DNA of 64,000 nucleotides from Lewinella sp. 4G2 (GCF_001625015.1 NZ_LVWJ02000014.1:620001-684000), one strand, 5' to 3'. Shown: positions 15,802-24,693, counted from the stretch's first letter. Numbers and translations: made by a program. Notes: generated from the sequence alone by a model not told the origin.

Positions 15802-16389
15802 CTAGCGTTTGACGACGCGGGCGTCGAAGCCTTTTCTTTTGAGTTGGGCAACGAGTTCGTTAGCGTCAGCTTCCGTGGCGCGGCGACCGACAACCGCCAT
15901 GGCGTAAGCGCCACCCGTTGATTTTTGAACGATGCTTTCCCCGAAGCCGGCCTTCTTCAGCTTTTTGACCTGATTCTCCGCGTTGAGGAGTTGGCGAAAG
16001 CTACCCGCCTGCACGGTGTACGCGCCGGCGCGGTCGGCCAGCACTTCGCGGGTTACGTCATTGTCCATGCCGGAGAGTTCCACGTCTTCATCGGCGTCCA
16101 TGAAGTTGGTAGCGTCAGTTCCGTCTGCGGTGACGACCTGGGATTCCGGTACGCGCTGAAAGTAGGTATCCAGATCGGGCTCCGAAGCCTCGGCTTCCGT
16201 TGAATTACCCGTTGCGGGAGGAGGTGCTGTCCGCAGTTGATTTTGCGCAACGGCCCGGTCGGCTACCATTGCCGTAGTGGCGTAACCGGGGCCGGATGGG
16301 GCCGTCGTCAGTGCAGCGTACAGTAAGTAAGCCAGCGTACCGAGACAGACGACCAGAATGATGGGGATGAGGATGGGCGTATTCCGCAT
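15802..16389 (-). CDS. membrane-anchored SPOR-domain protein
   Basis: 195 residues. An N-terminal membrane helix (residues 5-28, ILIPIILVVCLGTLAYLLYAAL) anchors it with the bulk in the periplasm. A low-complexity acidic linker follows, then a C-terminal SPOR domain (about 120-195, starting YTVQAGSFRQLLNAENQVKKLKKAGF and ending KRKGFDARVVKR). SPOR domains bind denuded glycan strands of septal peptidoglycan, so a role in division or cell-wall remodelling is likely. The stop nearly touches that of the rhodanese gene. Confidence 0.8.
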   Translation of the reverse strand: MRNTPILIPIILVVCLGTLAYLLYAALTTAPSGPGYATTAMVADRAVAQNQLRTAPPPATGNSTEAEASEPDLDTYFQRVPESQVVTADGTDATNFMDADEDVELSGMDNDVTREVLADRAGAYTVQAGSFRQLLNAENQVKKLKKAGFGESIVQKSTGGAYAMAVVGRRATEADANELVAQLKRKGFDARVVKR

Positions 16390-16551
16390 GGGGCAAAAGT
16401 TAAAATTCGGCGAATTATCTGCCGGAGCGCAATAATCGGGACGAAGACGGTATTATTGTGAACACGTACGAAAAACGGATTGCACTTCTGTTTCGTTTTC
16501 CGTGCGATCAAGAATTGTTTAAGTGTTTGCTTTTTGGAAAGACCGTTTTCG

Positions 16552-16581
16552 GAGGCGCCCAACAGGGCGCCTCTTTTTTTT
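16552..16581 (+). terminator. Rho-independent terminator with no upstream gene
   Basis: GAGGCGCCC-aaca-GGGCGCCTC stem (16552-16573, with one junction base) followed by eight T. The nearest upstream plus-strand gene ends at 15799, beyond an oppositely oriented gene, so this probably ends a short unannotated transcript. Confidence 0.85.
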
Positions 16582-16692
16582 GTCCGCTCACAAAGGCTCC
16601 CAACATGATATTGGGCCACAATTCATACAAACTTAGGCCCAAAGCTACTTACTCCCGGACTCAATTCCTGTTTACACACGGGCTGCCCCCGC

Positions 16693-16700
16693 TACCTTTG
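16693..16700 (+). promoter_or_regulatory. -7 promoter element of fni
   Basis: TACCTTTG, an exact match to the Bacteroidota TAnnTTTG consensus, 77 bp before the ATG at 16777. The -33 region (TTTAC near 16671) is weak. Confidence 0.5.
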
Positions 16701-16776
16701 GCGCCGAAACCATATTGGGCAGGCAGTGTTTGGGGCTGCGTTGACCCCTCCCACGTTAAATCTTTCCGTAGCAGTT

Positions 16777-17817
16777 ATGTCCAAAACCGTTTTAGAAGAC
16801 CCCACCGCCGCGACCCGCAAGGAAGACCACATCGAATTGGCGTTCCGTTCGCAGGTGACGGGTTTGGACGAGCGCTTCGATTACGAACCCATGCTCGCCG
16901 CTCACCCGGCCCCCGGCTCGCTGGAGGCCGTGGCCTTCGGGAAGCAAACCATGGCCGCCCCGCTCTGGGTGAGTAGCATGACGGGAGGTACGGAGAAGGC
17001 GCTCACCATCAACCATAACCTGGCGCGAGCCTGTAACGAGTTTGGTTTGGGGATGGGCCTAGGCTCCTGCCGCCCTCTGCTTTACGACCATGACCGGCTC
17101 CAGGATTTCGACGTGCGGCCCCTCACCGGCCCGGACGTCCCTCTATACGGGAACCTGGGGGTAGCGCAGATCGAAACCTTGCTGGATCGGGGCCACCTAG
17201 GTAACATCACCCAGTTGGTCAGCACCCTGCAGTTGGATGGTTTGATCATCCACGTCAACCCACTGCAGGAGGCGATGCAGCCGGAAGGGGATGTGTTTCG
17301 GGATACCCCACTCAACATCGTCAAGGCAACACTGGAGGGCTTGCCCGACTTACCCATCATCGTAAAGGAGGTAGGGCAAGGAATGGGCCCCGCCAGTCTC
17401 AAGTCCTTACTAGAACTCCCCTTACTCGCCGTCGATACTGCCGCTGGTGGTGGGACCAACTTCAGTAAACTGGAACTCTTCCGCAGTGACGAGTTGCGGC
17501 GCGCTGCCTACGAACCCCTCGTCAAGGTGGGCCACGGCGCCCGGGAGATGGTGGAAATGGTTAACCACATCGCCATTAATGAGGACGGTAGCCTCAATGA
17601 AGACATCAAAACGCAGCACTTAATCATCAGTGGCGGCGTCAAGGATTTTCTGGAGGGGTACTACCTAACTGAGCGGTCCGTACTTCCGGCCATCTACGGG
17701 CAGGCGTCTGCCTTCTTGAAGTTTGCCCGGGAGGATTATGCGACGCTGCAGCGTTACGTGGCCACTCAGATCAGAGGCTTGGAATTAGCGAATGCCTACC
17801 TTCGCATCCGCATTTGA
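16777..17817 (+). CDS. fni: type II isopentenyl-diphosphate delta-isomerase (FMN-dependent)
   Basis: 346 residues from the ATG at 16777; an upstream in-frame codon at 16726 would add 17 residues unlike the family. N-terminus TRKEDHIELAFRSQV is typical. Other family blocks are VSSMTGGTEKALTINHNLA, GLGMGLGSCRPLL, YGNLGVAQ, LIIHVNPLQEAMQPEGD, PIIVKEVGQGMG and VDTAAGGGTNFSKLE (flavin phosphate region). It interconverts isopentenyl and dimethylallyl diphosphate using reduced FMN. The next gene encodes HMG-CoA reductase, so the two form a small mevalonate-pathway operon (80-bp gap). Confidence 0.93.
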   Translation: MSKTVLEDPTAATRKEDHIELAFRSQVTGLDERFDYEPMLAAHPAPGSLEAVAFGKQTMAAPLWVSSMTGGTEKALTINHNLARACNEFGLGMGLGSCRPLLYDHDRLQDFDVRPLTGPDVPLYGNLGVAQIETLLDRGHLGNITQLVSTLQLDGLIIHVNPLQEAMQPEGDVFRDTPLNIVKATLEGLPDLPIIVKEVGQGMGPASLKSLLELPLLAVDTAAGGGTNFSKLELFRSDELRRAAYEPLVKVGHGAREMVEMVNHIAINEDGSLNEDIKTQHLIISGGVKDFLEGYYLTERSVLPAIYGQASAFLKFAREDYATLQRYVATQIRGLELANAYLRIRI

Positions 17818-17897
17818 GCCCGTAGCATCGACCGACTTCAAACCTACTTCCGCCCCCAATAATTAGGGTTCGACCAACAGCAAAAGCAGCACCGATA

Positions 17898-19220
17898 GTG
17901 GCACAAGACCAACAACGGATCAACGGTTTCAGCAAGTTCAGTAAGGAACAACGCCGGCAGTGGCTAGCCGAACAATTTCTGGAGGACGGCGCGGCCGGCA
18001 CCCTGGCTAAGTTTGACTTTTCGGACGAGGAAGTCCAACGAGTGTTTGATGGCTTCAGCGAGAATACTGTCGCCAACTTCCCCCTGCCCTACGGGGTGGC
18101 CCCCAACTTCGTGGTGAACGGCCGGACCTACGTCGTCCCAATGGTCACCGAGGAATCCAGCGTAGTGGCCGCGGCGAGTGCGGCGGCAAAATACTGGATG
18201 ACCCGGGGTGGGTTCAAGACGGAGATCGTCGCTACGGAAAAACTCGGCCAATTGCACTTTCGGTGGTCCGGCAGCCCGGAGCGTCGCTCTGCGCTCCTGT
18301 CCGAACTCTGTACCCGCGTCAGCGCCCAAACGAAGGAACTGACGGCCCGCATGGAAAGCCGGGGGGGAGGCGTACGCGGCATTACCTGGAAGCACCTACC
18401 CGAAGTGGCCGACGATTGTTACCAACTGCTCGTCAAATTTGGAACGGCGGATAGCATGGGGGCCAATTTTATCAATACCGTGCTCGAGGCTTACGGACAG
18501 GAGTTGCGCCGTTGGGCGACGACCAGCCCGAGTTTGCGGGAGAGTGAGCGGGATCTGGAAGTCATCATGGCTATCCTAAGTAACCACACCCCGAACTGTA
18601 TCGTCCGCGCCTGGGTAAGTTGCCCGATTGCCGACATGGCGTTGCCCGTGAACGGCGTGGACCCGCACGATTTTGCCCGCCGCTTCCGCTACGCCGTGGA
18701 GATTGCCCGGCAGGACCCGTACCGCGCCGTGACCCACAACAAGGGCATCATGAATGGCATCGATGCCGTCGTGATCGCCACCGGCAATGACTTCCGTGCC
18801 GTAGAAGCCGCCGCCCACGCCTTTGCGGCCCAGGACGGTACGTACCGCAGTCTGAGCCGGTGCCGGATCGAGCACGACCACTTCCATTTTGAACTGTCGT
18901 TGCCCCTGGCCCTCGGTACCGTAGGTGGCCTGACGAAACTGCACCCCCTTGCCAAGCTATCGCTGGATTGCCTCGGCCAGCCCAGCGCGCCGGAACTGAT
19001 GAGCGTGATCGCGGCAGCTGGGCTGGCGCAGAATTTTGCGGCCGTTCGGAGCCTCGTTACGACGGGCATCCAAAAGGGGCACATGAAGATGCACCTGCAA
19101 AATATCCTGACTGAGTTTGCGGCCACGCCTAAGGAAAGGGAAGCTACCGTAGCCCATTTTGCGGACCGCACCGTTAGCTACGCCGGCGTGCGGACTTTCC
19201 TGGAAACGGTGAGGACTTAG
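17898..19220 (+). CDS. mvaA: hydroxymethylglutaryl-CoA reductase, class II
   Basis: 440 residues. The start is GTG at 17898, directly after an in-frame TAG, so no longer form is possible. Class II features are VTEESSVVAAAS (catalytic Glu near residue 85), DSMGANFINTVLE, the catalytic Lys in HNKGIMNGIDAV, and the catalytic His near the end in GHMKMHLQNIL. It reduces HMG-CoA to mevalonate (or the reverse) in the cytoplasm. Together with fni it indicates a mevalonate rather than MEP route to isoprenoids. The stop overlaps the stop of the convergent pseudouridine synthase gene by 4 bp. Confidence 0.92.
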   Translation: MAQDQQRINGFSKFSKEQRRQWLAEQFLEDGAAGTLAKFDFSDEEVQRVFDGFSENTVANFPLPYGVAPNFVVNGRTYVVPMVTEESSVVAAASAAAKYWMTRGGFKTEIVATEKLGQLHFRWSGSPERRSALLSELCTRVSAQTKELTARMESRGGGVRGITWKHLPEVADDCYQLLVKFGTADSMGANFINTVLEAYGQELRRWATTSPSLRESERDLEVIMAILSNHTPNCIVRAWVSCPIADMALPVNGVDPHDFARRFRYAVEIARQDPYRAVTHNKGIMNGIDAVVIATGNDFRAVEAAAHAFAAQDGTYRSLSRCRIEHDHFHFELSLPLALGTVGGLTKLHPLAKLSLDCLGQPSAPELMSVIAAAGLAQNFAAVRSLVTTGIQKGHMKMHLQNILTEFAATPKEREATVAHFADRTVSYAGVRTFLETVRT

Positions 19221-19804
19221 GGTTGAGTAAACGCCGCCACCTCGCGGACTTCACCTGAGGCCAGGTCGCCCAATTGAATGCCCCCAATGCGGACCCGAAC
19301 GAGCCGGATAACCGGGTGGCCGACCGCCGCCAGCATCTTCCGCACCTGCCGGTACTTCCCCTCCCGGAGGGTGACGGCAACCCAGGTAGCCGGGCCGTGG
19401 TTGGACTGGTGTTCCCGCCGAGGAGGGAAGGAGAATTCGGGCGCCGGCTCCAGTTTGCGGACGGCGCAGTGCAGCGTCCGGTATTTCTTGCCGCTAAAGC
19501 CGATCTCTACACCTTCCCGAATTTGGCGTAGAGCATCCTCATTTAATTCGCCCAGTACCCGTGCGTAATATTCCTTTTCGACGCCGGCGGAGCGGATGCG
19601 TTCGCTTTCCTTACCATCCGTCGTGAGTAGGAGTAGCCCTTCGGAATTCTCGTCCAGCCGGCCGATGGCCATGGTGCCGGGGGCAAAGTCGTAGAGTTCC
19701 CCCAGCATCCGTTTGTTCTTGCGCTTGGTGTGCTGGTGGGTGAACTGGGAGAGGACTGAGTGGGGCTTGTTGAGGAGGTAGTGGTGGTGGGTTTTGGGGT
19801 TCAT
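19217..19804 (-). CDS. pseudouridine synthase, RsuA/RluE type
   Basis: 195 residues, without the N-terminal S4 domain of RsuA, which fits the short RluE-type enzymes. The catalytic motif is AIGRLDENSEGLLLLTTDG, with Asp in GRLD as the nucleophile. The second signature is EGKYRQVRKMLAAVGHPVIRLVRVRIG near the C-terminus. These enzymes isomerise one uridine in 23S or 16S rRNA; RluE targets 23S rRNA, but the exact site is not predictable here. The gene is single, convergent with mvaA, with overlapping stops. Confidence 0.88.
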   Translation of the reverse strand: MNPKTHHHYLLNKPHSVLSQFTHQHTKRKNKRMLGELYDFAPGTMAIGRLDENSEGLLLLTTDGKESERIRSAGVEKEYYARVLGELNEDALRQIREGVEIGFSGKKYRTLHCAVRKLEPAPEFSFPPRREHQSNHGPATWVAVTLREGKYRQVRKMLAAVGHPVIRLVRVRIGGIQLGDLASGEVREVAAFTQP

Positions 19805-19891
19805 GCAGAGAAGCTAAAGCGAATAAAACGCGTAATGGGCAGGTGTACCTTTCCCAAAAGTAGCCAGTGACACCCTTTACCCTCCACCAAA

Positions 19892-21730
19892 TCACAGCAC
19901 AATGAGGCCGGGGTAATGCGCCCGAAAAAATGCATCCTGCTCCGCTTCCAGAAAGAGGATGCCGTAGGTCGTCAAATGGAAGCGGGCTTCCCCTACCGAG
20001 CTAAGCGCTTCGTTCGCCAGCTTGATGATGCCGGGCTGGCGGAGGGGGCCGTCATCCAGCATCAGGTTGCCGTAGCGGCTTCCGCCGAAATCGAAACCAA
20101 ATTCATCCACGGGCGGCGCGGTGGGGGTGGCCCGCAGTTGAATATCAACGATATCCGTCGGGGTGAACTGGCCCCGCGAGATAGCCGCTAGCCGCTCCAA
20201 AAATACCTTCCTCCCACCAGGCAGGTTGGCGCCATTGTAGTTGATGCTGACCATCACCCTTGGGTAATACCAAAGTACGTGGAGCCGGGAGTACACGTCA
20301 GCGTCGAGCCAGCGTGTCTCCGCGGCATTCTGTTCCGTCGTACTAAGGTGGTTCAGTAGGCCGATCGAATCCATTTGGCCGAGGAAACGACGTAAGTTTT
20401 TCGGGCTAAGGTCATTATCGTAGCTGCCCGTTCCCTTGAGGGAGATGTCGCTACTGGCGGCCCCCAACTCATTGTACTCCGGCTGGGTTAAGAGACGCAA
20501 CGCAAAGTATTCGGTACGGCCTTCCGCGCCGGGGTCGGCCGGTGCGAGGAAAGCCAAGCGGTAGCGGGAGGCCCGGTCCGCCAAAAAATGGTTGATACCC
20601 GTCAGCATACTGGGGTTTGGCACGAAGCGAGCTACGGTGTCCAGCGGGTCATCGGCCAAATTGGGTGGGAAGGCCAGATTGTAAGCGTAGCGGTCTTCCC
20701 CAACCGTAAAGGAGACCCGACCCGAATCCACAAGACCGGTGCTGGTCTCGTCGGTCGCTACCTTGATCAGCTCCACCCGTAGTTCCGTGAAGTCAAAATC
20801 GGGTACTAGACCTCGCAGCGAATCGTAAACCGCGCGGTAGGCCAATTTTGGGTCCGTCGGCAACTCGTCAGTTCGGAAGCGAACGGCGGATTCTCCCAGG
20901 CTCAGGAATTCAAAGAAATCTACCAGCTCATTTGGCTGTTCTTCCGAAAGCAGGATGGCCTCCGGGTGTAGCAATTCCCGGCGGACGAGGTGATTAACGA
21001 GCAGGCGTTCTTCCCCCTTCAATTGATTGATATTGTCTTCGGTCAACGTCCGTTTCACCGCGAAGGCTAGCAAGTCCATCTCCGTGGGTAGGTCCTCGCC
21101 CGTCAGCCGGTTTTTGATGGCGGCGTGGGTAGCCTTGGAGGTGAGGCCAATCCGGAATAGCGTCTCGTTGAGTCGCGTCCGGGTTTTGCCAAATAGGCTG
21201 AATTCGTGGCCCAGGTAATCGTAGACCGTGAAGCGCTCGTCATCCTCAGCGTACGGGGCGGGCGGCGGGTGGGCCGTCCAGGAGTTTTCGACGGAGTCCG
21301 TCGCCTCAATCGCTCGCTCAATCTGGCGGCCGGGAGAGTCGGCGAGCAGCCGGCCCAGCGTAGTGTCGGGGGAGGTGCTGAAATCCTGGTTAGGGTCGGA
21401 GAGGTAGGCCCTGGCCTTGGTCCCGGTGGCACCGATCCGAAAGAACCTGTCCTTCCGCATGGCCTGGCCAATCAGGGATAGCAGATGGGTCTTCGGCCCA
21501 ACCGTGCCCCCTTGCACTTTGGTGCCCAATTCCTGGGAGGTGGGGAGGGGATCGTTGCGCAGTCTTTCCAGCAGCCAATCTTGTCCGCCGGGGGTCAGCA
21601 GTTCGGTTTGCCGTACGCGTTCGAACAGGTCGTACGCACTCGGTTCAGATTGCTCCTGGGCGGATAAAAAGTTTTGGCTCACCAGCAGCAGTAGCAGTAG
21701 CAGTAGGGTGAGTAGGTGAAAACGTCTCAT
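19892..21730 (-). CDS. secreted protein of unknown function
   Basis: About 612 residues from the ATG at 21730, placing a leucine-rich signal peptide at the N-terminus (MRRFHLLTLLLLLLLLVSQNF, then SAQ). An upstream in-frame start at 21802 would add 24 residues before it and is less likely. The poly-Leu tract is encoded by near-identical CTG repeats and may slip. I recognise no domain in the rest; it is charged, mostly helical at first (DLFERVRQTELL), with a beta-rich middle, no lipobox and no T9SS tail. It is divergent from hisF. A periplasmic or cell-surface location is inferred from the signal peptide only. Confidence 0.7.
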   Translation of the reverse strand: MRRFHLLTLLLLLLLLVSQNFLSAQEQSEPSAYDLFERVRQTELLTPGGQDWLLERLRNDPLPTSQELGTKVQGGTVGPKTHLLSLIGQAMRKDRFFRIGATGTKARAYLSDPNQDFSTSPDTTLGRLLADSPGRQIERAIEATDSVENSWTAHPPPAPYAEDDERFTVYDYLGHEFSLFGKTRTRLNETLFRIGLTSKATHAAIKNRLTGEDLPTEMDLLAFAVKRTLTEDNINQLKGEERLLVNHLVRRELLHPEAILLSEEQPNELVDFFEFLSLGESAVRFRTDELPTDPKLAYRAVYDSLRGLVPDFDFTELRVELIKVATDETSTGLVDSGRVSFTVGEDRYAYNLAFPPNLADDPLDTVARFVPNPSMLTGINHFLADRASRYRLAFLAPADPGAEGRTEYFALRLLTQPEYNELGAASSDISLKGTGSYDNDLSPKNLRRFLGQMDSIGLLNHLSTTEQNAAETRWLDADVYSRLHVLWYYPRVMVSINYNGANLPGGRKVFLERLAAISRGQFTPTDIVDIQLRATPTAPPVDEFGFDFGGSRYGNLMLDDGPLRQPGIIKLANEALSSVGEARFHLTTYGILFLEAEQDAFFRAHYPGLIVL

Positions 21731-21809
21731 CTTAGGGGTTCGATGTCCCAATAAAGATAAGGGCAAATGCACAGGGGTCAACCCTCCTGCCAGCCGTACC
21801 ATTGTTCAC

Positions 21810-21817
21810 TAACTTTG
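21810..21817 (+). promoter_or_regulatory. -7 promoter element of hisF
   Basis: TAACTTTG, an exact Bacteroidota -7 match, 95 bp before the hisF ATG. Its last base is also the first base of a 17-bp repeat copy (21817-21833), so transcription would start inside the repeat. Confidence 0.45.
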
Positions 21818-21833
21818 CACCTGCGGCAGCGCC
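21817..21833. repeat. 17-bp dispersed repeat overlapping the hisF promoter
   Basis: GCACCTGCGGCAGCGCC immediately downstream of the -7 box, so probably within the first transcribed bases of the hisF mRNA. Confidence 0.85.
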
Positions 21834-21838
21834 GTATT

Positions 21839-21894
21839 TAGTCGGGTAGTAGCGTAGTCAGGTAGTACCGCCTAACTACGCTACTACCCGACTA
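21839..21894. repeat. perfect 20-bp inverted repeat in the hisF leader
   Basis: Arms 21839-21858 and 21875-21894 are exact reverse complements, built from TAGTCGGG, TAGTAGC and GTAGT, with a 16-nt loop. The right arm ends 18 bp before the hisF ATG, so the RNA hairpin would sit directly upstream of the start. It shares more than 20 bp of near-identical sequence with the palindrome region at 27911-27972. Confidence 0.9.
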
Positions 21895-21912
21895 CCCCAC
21901 TAATTACTACCC

Positions 21913-22671
21913 ATGCTTGCCAAACGCATCATACCCTGCCTCGACATTAAGGACGGGCGCACCGTGAAGGGCGTCAATTTCGTCAACCTGCGGGATGCGG
22001 GGGACCCGGTGGAGCTCGGTGCCAAGTACAGCTTGGCCGGGGCGGATGAGCTGGTGTTCCTGGACATCACGGCCACCCACGAACGCCGCAAAACGCTGGC
22101 GGATCTGGCCCGGGATATTGCCCGCCACCTCAATATTCCCTTCACCATCGGCGGCGGCATCAAGGCACTGGAGGACGTCGATGTATTGCTAAACGCCGGG
22201 GCGGATAAGGTAGCCGTCAACAGCGCCGCTGTGCGCCGGCCGGAACTGATCGACGAATTGGCGTATGCGTTTGGTAACCAATTCGTAGTCGCTGCCGTAG
22301 ATGCCAAGTTTACGGACGGGCAGTGGGTCGTTTACCTCGCAGGAGGAAGGATCCCCACGGAGCGAAGACTATTCGAATACGTAAAGGAGGCACAGGAGCG
22401 GGGAGCGGGTGAGATCCTGTTTACGAGTATGGACCACGACGGCACGAAAGCCGGTTTCGCCAACGAAGCGCTGGCCGAAATGAGCGACCTACTGAGTATC
22501 CCCATCATCGCCAGCGGCGGCGCGGGGAGCAAGGAGGACTTCAAAGACGTTTTCACCAAAGGCAAGGCCGACGCCGGCTTGGCGGCCAGTATTTTCCACT
22601 TCGGTGAGGTGGGGATTGGCGAGTTGAAGACCTACCTGGCGGGAGAAGGGGTACCGGTGCGGTTGGTTTGA
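21913..22671 (+). CDS. hisF: imidazole glycerol phosphate synthase, cyclase subunit HisF
   Basis: 252 residues, normal length. It is a TIM barrel with the first catalytic Asp in [19 protein letters not shown] (Asp11) and the second in VVAAVDAKF. Phosphate-binding loops are [13 protein letters not shown] and [10 protein letters not shown]. It closes the imidazole ring using ammonia from HisH, giving imidazole glycerol phosphate and AICAR. No other his gene is in the window, so it is separated from the rest of the pathway. The leader holds a strong hairpin and a repeat copy. Confidence 0.96.
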   Translation: MLAKRIIPCLDIKDGRTVKGVNFVNLRDAGDPVELGAKYSLAGADELVFLDITATHERRKTLADLARDIARHLNIPFTIGGGIKALEDVDVLLNAGADKVAVNSAAVRRPELIDELAYAFGNQFVVAAVDAKFTDGQWVVYLAGGRIPTERRLFEYVKEAQERGAGEILFTSMDHDGTKAGFANEALAEMSDLLSIPIIASGGAGSKEDFKDVFTKGKADAGLAASIFHFGEVGIGELKTYLAGEGVPVRLV

Positions 22672-22844
22672 GGGTACGGAAGAACAAAGAATTCGGAGCC
22701 GTGCTCAACTACTCGTTTGGCCCCGAGAAATATGTCCAGACACAAGTTCGGTACGGAGAACTAAGCGAATGAAGGCGAATGGGTAGCCACGGGACGCCAC
22801 AAGTCCTGTAATTATCTACCTTAAGGCACGCTAGAAGTCGCAAC

Positions 22845-24116
22845 ATGCCTTTCCCCACCCGCCACAAAATGGTCGCCGGCACTTTCCTGCTGGCCCTCAT
22901 CGTCCTGTTTGATCGCATCATGATCTCCGTGGCAAAGGACCCGGTAGCGGCGGACCTCGGCCTTTCGGACAAAGAGATGGGTTGGGTACTGGCCATTTTT
23001 GCCTTGGGGTACGCCCTCTTTCAGGCCCCGGCCGGGGCGGCGGCGGATCGCTTTGGGCCCCGTAAGGTGCTGACGGCGGTAGTGAGCCTGTGGTCCATCT
23101 TCACCGCGTTGACGGGGGCCGCCTGGGGATTCATCAGCCTGCTGGTCGTTCGCTTCATCTTCGGGGTGGGGGAAGCGGGGGCCTTCCCGAGCATGGCGCG
23201 GGCCATCTACAGTTGGATCCCGCTGGGCGAGCGGGGAATCGTGAACGGCATCAACTTCAGCGGCGGACGGATCGGGGCGGCCATCGCTCTGCCGGTAGTA
23301 GCCGTACTGATCGACAATTTTGGTTGGCGGATGAGCTTCGTGATCCTTGGCGCCGTCGGGGTGCTCTGGGCCATCGGCTGGTACTGGTGGTTCCGGGACG
23401 AGCCGGCCGACCACAACAGCGTGCCCGCGGCGGAGTTGGCCTACATTCAGGAGAACGTTGAAGAAAAGGTCACCACGCCCGGGCCGGGGATATCCACCGG
23501 TCAGCTCTTTGGTAGCGGGAATATGTGGTTACTGATGGGGCAGTATTTCGGTAGCAATTTCACCTTCTTCTTTACGCTGACTTGGTTGTTCCCCTACCTG
23601 AAATCCACCTATTCACTCGATTTTGCGGATACGGGTTTCTACGCCGCCGCCCCCCTGCTGGCCGGCGCGCTGGGCAACTGGGCAAGCGGTTTCCTGGTGG
23701 ACGCGCTGTACAAGCGGACCTCGCTGAGCCTATCCCGTAAGATCCCGGCCATGATCGGTTTCACCCTGGCGGCAGTTGGCGTACTGGCCAGTGTAGCTCA
23801 GGCGGACGTTACCCTCGCCGTCGTTTGGCTCAGTATTGCCGTCTTCGGTGCCGACATGACGCTCAGCCCGAGCTGGGCGGCCTGCGTGGACATTGGCCGC
23901 CGGAGTGCCGGCACGGTGTCGGGCACGATGAATATGGCCGGCAACCTGGGCAGTTTCTTCACGGCGCTTGCCTTTCCGTATCTGGTGGAGGGCTTTGGTT
24001 CTGCCCAACCCTTTTTCTACGTCGCGGCGGCACTGAGCGCGCTCGCCATTGTCCTTTGGTTCTTCGTGGATCTTTCCCAACCCATTATCGCTGCCCCCCA
24101 AACCGAGCAACTATGA
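22845..24116 (+). CDS. MFS transporter, sugar-acid/hexuronate-like
   Basis: 423 residues with about 12 membrane helices. The first helix pair and loop have AGAAADRFGPRKVL, the MFS motif between helices 2 and 3. GVGEAGAFPSMARAIYSWIP resembles the helix-4/5 signature of the anion:cation symporter group (ExuT, GudP, sialic-acid-like carriers). A substrate of sugar or sugar acid type fits, supported by the two downstream isomerase genes. Its stop codon overlaps the next start as ATGA, so the operon is tight. The exact substrate is not readable. Confidence 0.85.
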   Translation: MPFPTRHKMVAGTFLLALIVLFDRIMISVAKDPVAADLGLSDKEMGWVLAIFALGYALFQAPAGAAADRFGPRKVLTAVVSLWSIFTALTGAAWGFISLLVVRFIFGVGEAGAFPSMARAIYSWIPLGERGIVNGINFSGGRIGAAIALPVVAVLIDNFGWRMSFVILGAVGVLWAIGWYWWFRDEPADHNSVPAAELAYIQENVEEKVTTPGPGISTGQLFGSGNMWLLMGQYFGSNFTFFFTLTWLFPYLKSTYSLDFADTGFYAAAPLLAGALGNWASGFLVDALYKRTSLSLSRKIPAMIGFTLAAVGVLASVAQADVTLAVVWLSIAVFGADMTLSPSWAACVDIGRRSAGTVSGTMNMAGNLGSFFTALAFPYLVEGFGSAQPFFYVAAALSALAIVLWFFVDLSQPIIAAPQTEQL

Positions 24117-24655
24117 TTAAAAGAGCAGAATTAGAAGCCGTTTGCGCCGAAGCACTGGCCCTCATCGAGCAATCCGGCATTCCCATCAACGATGCCGACC
24201 GGGCGAAGATCACGGCGGCGGATTTTGGCCTTTCGCGGCTGCGGCAGGAGGGGATCGAAATCCTGACGATGTACGAAACCGACCGGGCGGCGGGGAAGAT
24301 CCTCGTCCTTTTGCCCAACCAGACCGAGCCCGAACACTGGCACCCCAGCCAGGGGGACAACCCCGGTAAGGAAGAGATCATCCGCGCCGTTTGGGGAGAC
24401 CTTTACTTCTACGTTGAGGGGGAAGACAATATGAAGAAAGGGTTCATCCCCGAAGGAAAGGAAGCCGTTTACACCCTCCGCCACGAGATCGACTTGCAGC
24501 CGGGTGACCAATTGGTCTTCCCGCCGGATACCCCGCACTGGTTCCAGGCGGGCCCACGGGGGGCGGTGATGTTTTCCTTTTCCACTAAGGTCGTCGACAC
24601 CCTGGATGGGTTTACGGACCCGGCCATCCAGCGGGCTACGGTGATTGAGGATTGA
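24113..24655 (+). CDS. D-lyxose isomerase-like cupin enzyme
   Basis: 180 residues from the ATG at 24113, which overlaps the transporter stop (ATGA); a longer upstream reading in this frame lies inside the transporter gene and is rejected. The cupin metal site is visible: EHWHPSQGDNPGKEEIIR carries two His and a Glu, and PDTPHWFQAG has the last His. VWGDLYFYVEGE and SFSTKVVDTLDGFTDP match the D-lyxose ketol-isomerase family, which converts D-lyxose to D-xylulose and often also acts on mannose. In this operon it would start catabolism of the imported sugar. Confidence 0.83.
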   Translation: MIKRAELEAVCAEALALIEQSGIPINDADRAKITAADFGLSRLRQEGIEILTMYETDRAAGKILVLLPNQTEPEHWHPSQGDNPGKEEIIRAVWGDLYFYVEGEDNMKKGFIPEGKEAVYTLRHEIDLQPGDQLVFPPDTPHWFQAGPRGAVMFSFSTKVVDTLDGFTDPAIQRATVIED

Positions 24656-24676
24656 ATCCCCATTCCCATTTCTCTG

Positions 24677-24693
24677 GCACCTGCGGCAGCGCC
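24677..24693. repeat. 17-bp dispersed repeat between the two isomerase genes
   Basis: GCACCTGCGGCAGCGCC, 36 bp before the ATG at 24730, followed by TATATTG. Exact copy. Confidence 0.85.

Larger units (their letters stand above)
16390..16776. other. divergent spacer between SPOR gene and fni, with a free-standing terminator
   Basis: 387 bp. It carries a strong plus-strand terminator (16552-16581) that belongs to no visible plus-strand gene, and the -7 box of fni (16693). A frame running across the terminator from about 16458 is not credible as a gene. A small RNA ending at 16581 is possible. Confidence 0.5.

Noticed and set aside
16458-16976. 172-codon plus-strand frame before fni
   Set aside because: It runs straight through a strong terminator and the fni promoter, and overlaps fni in another frame.
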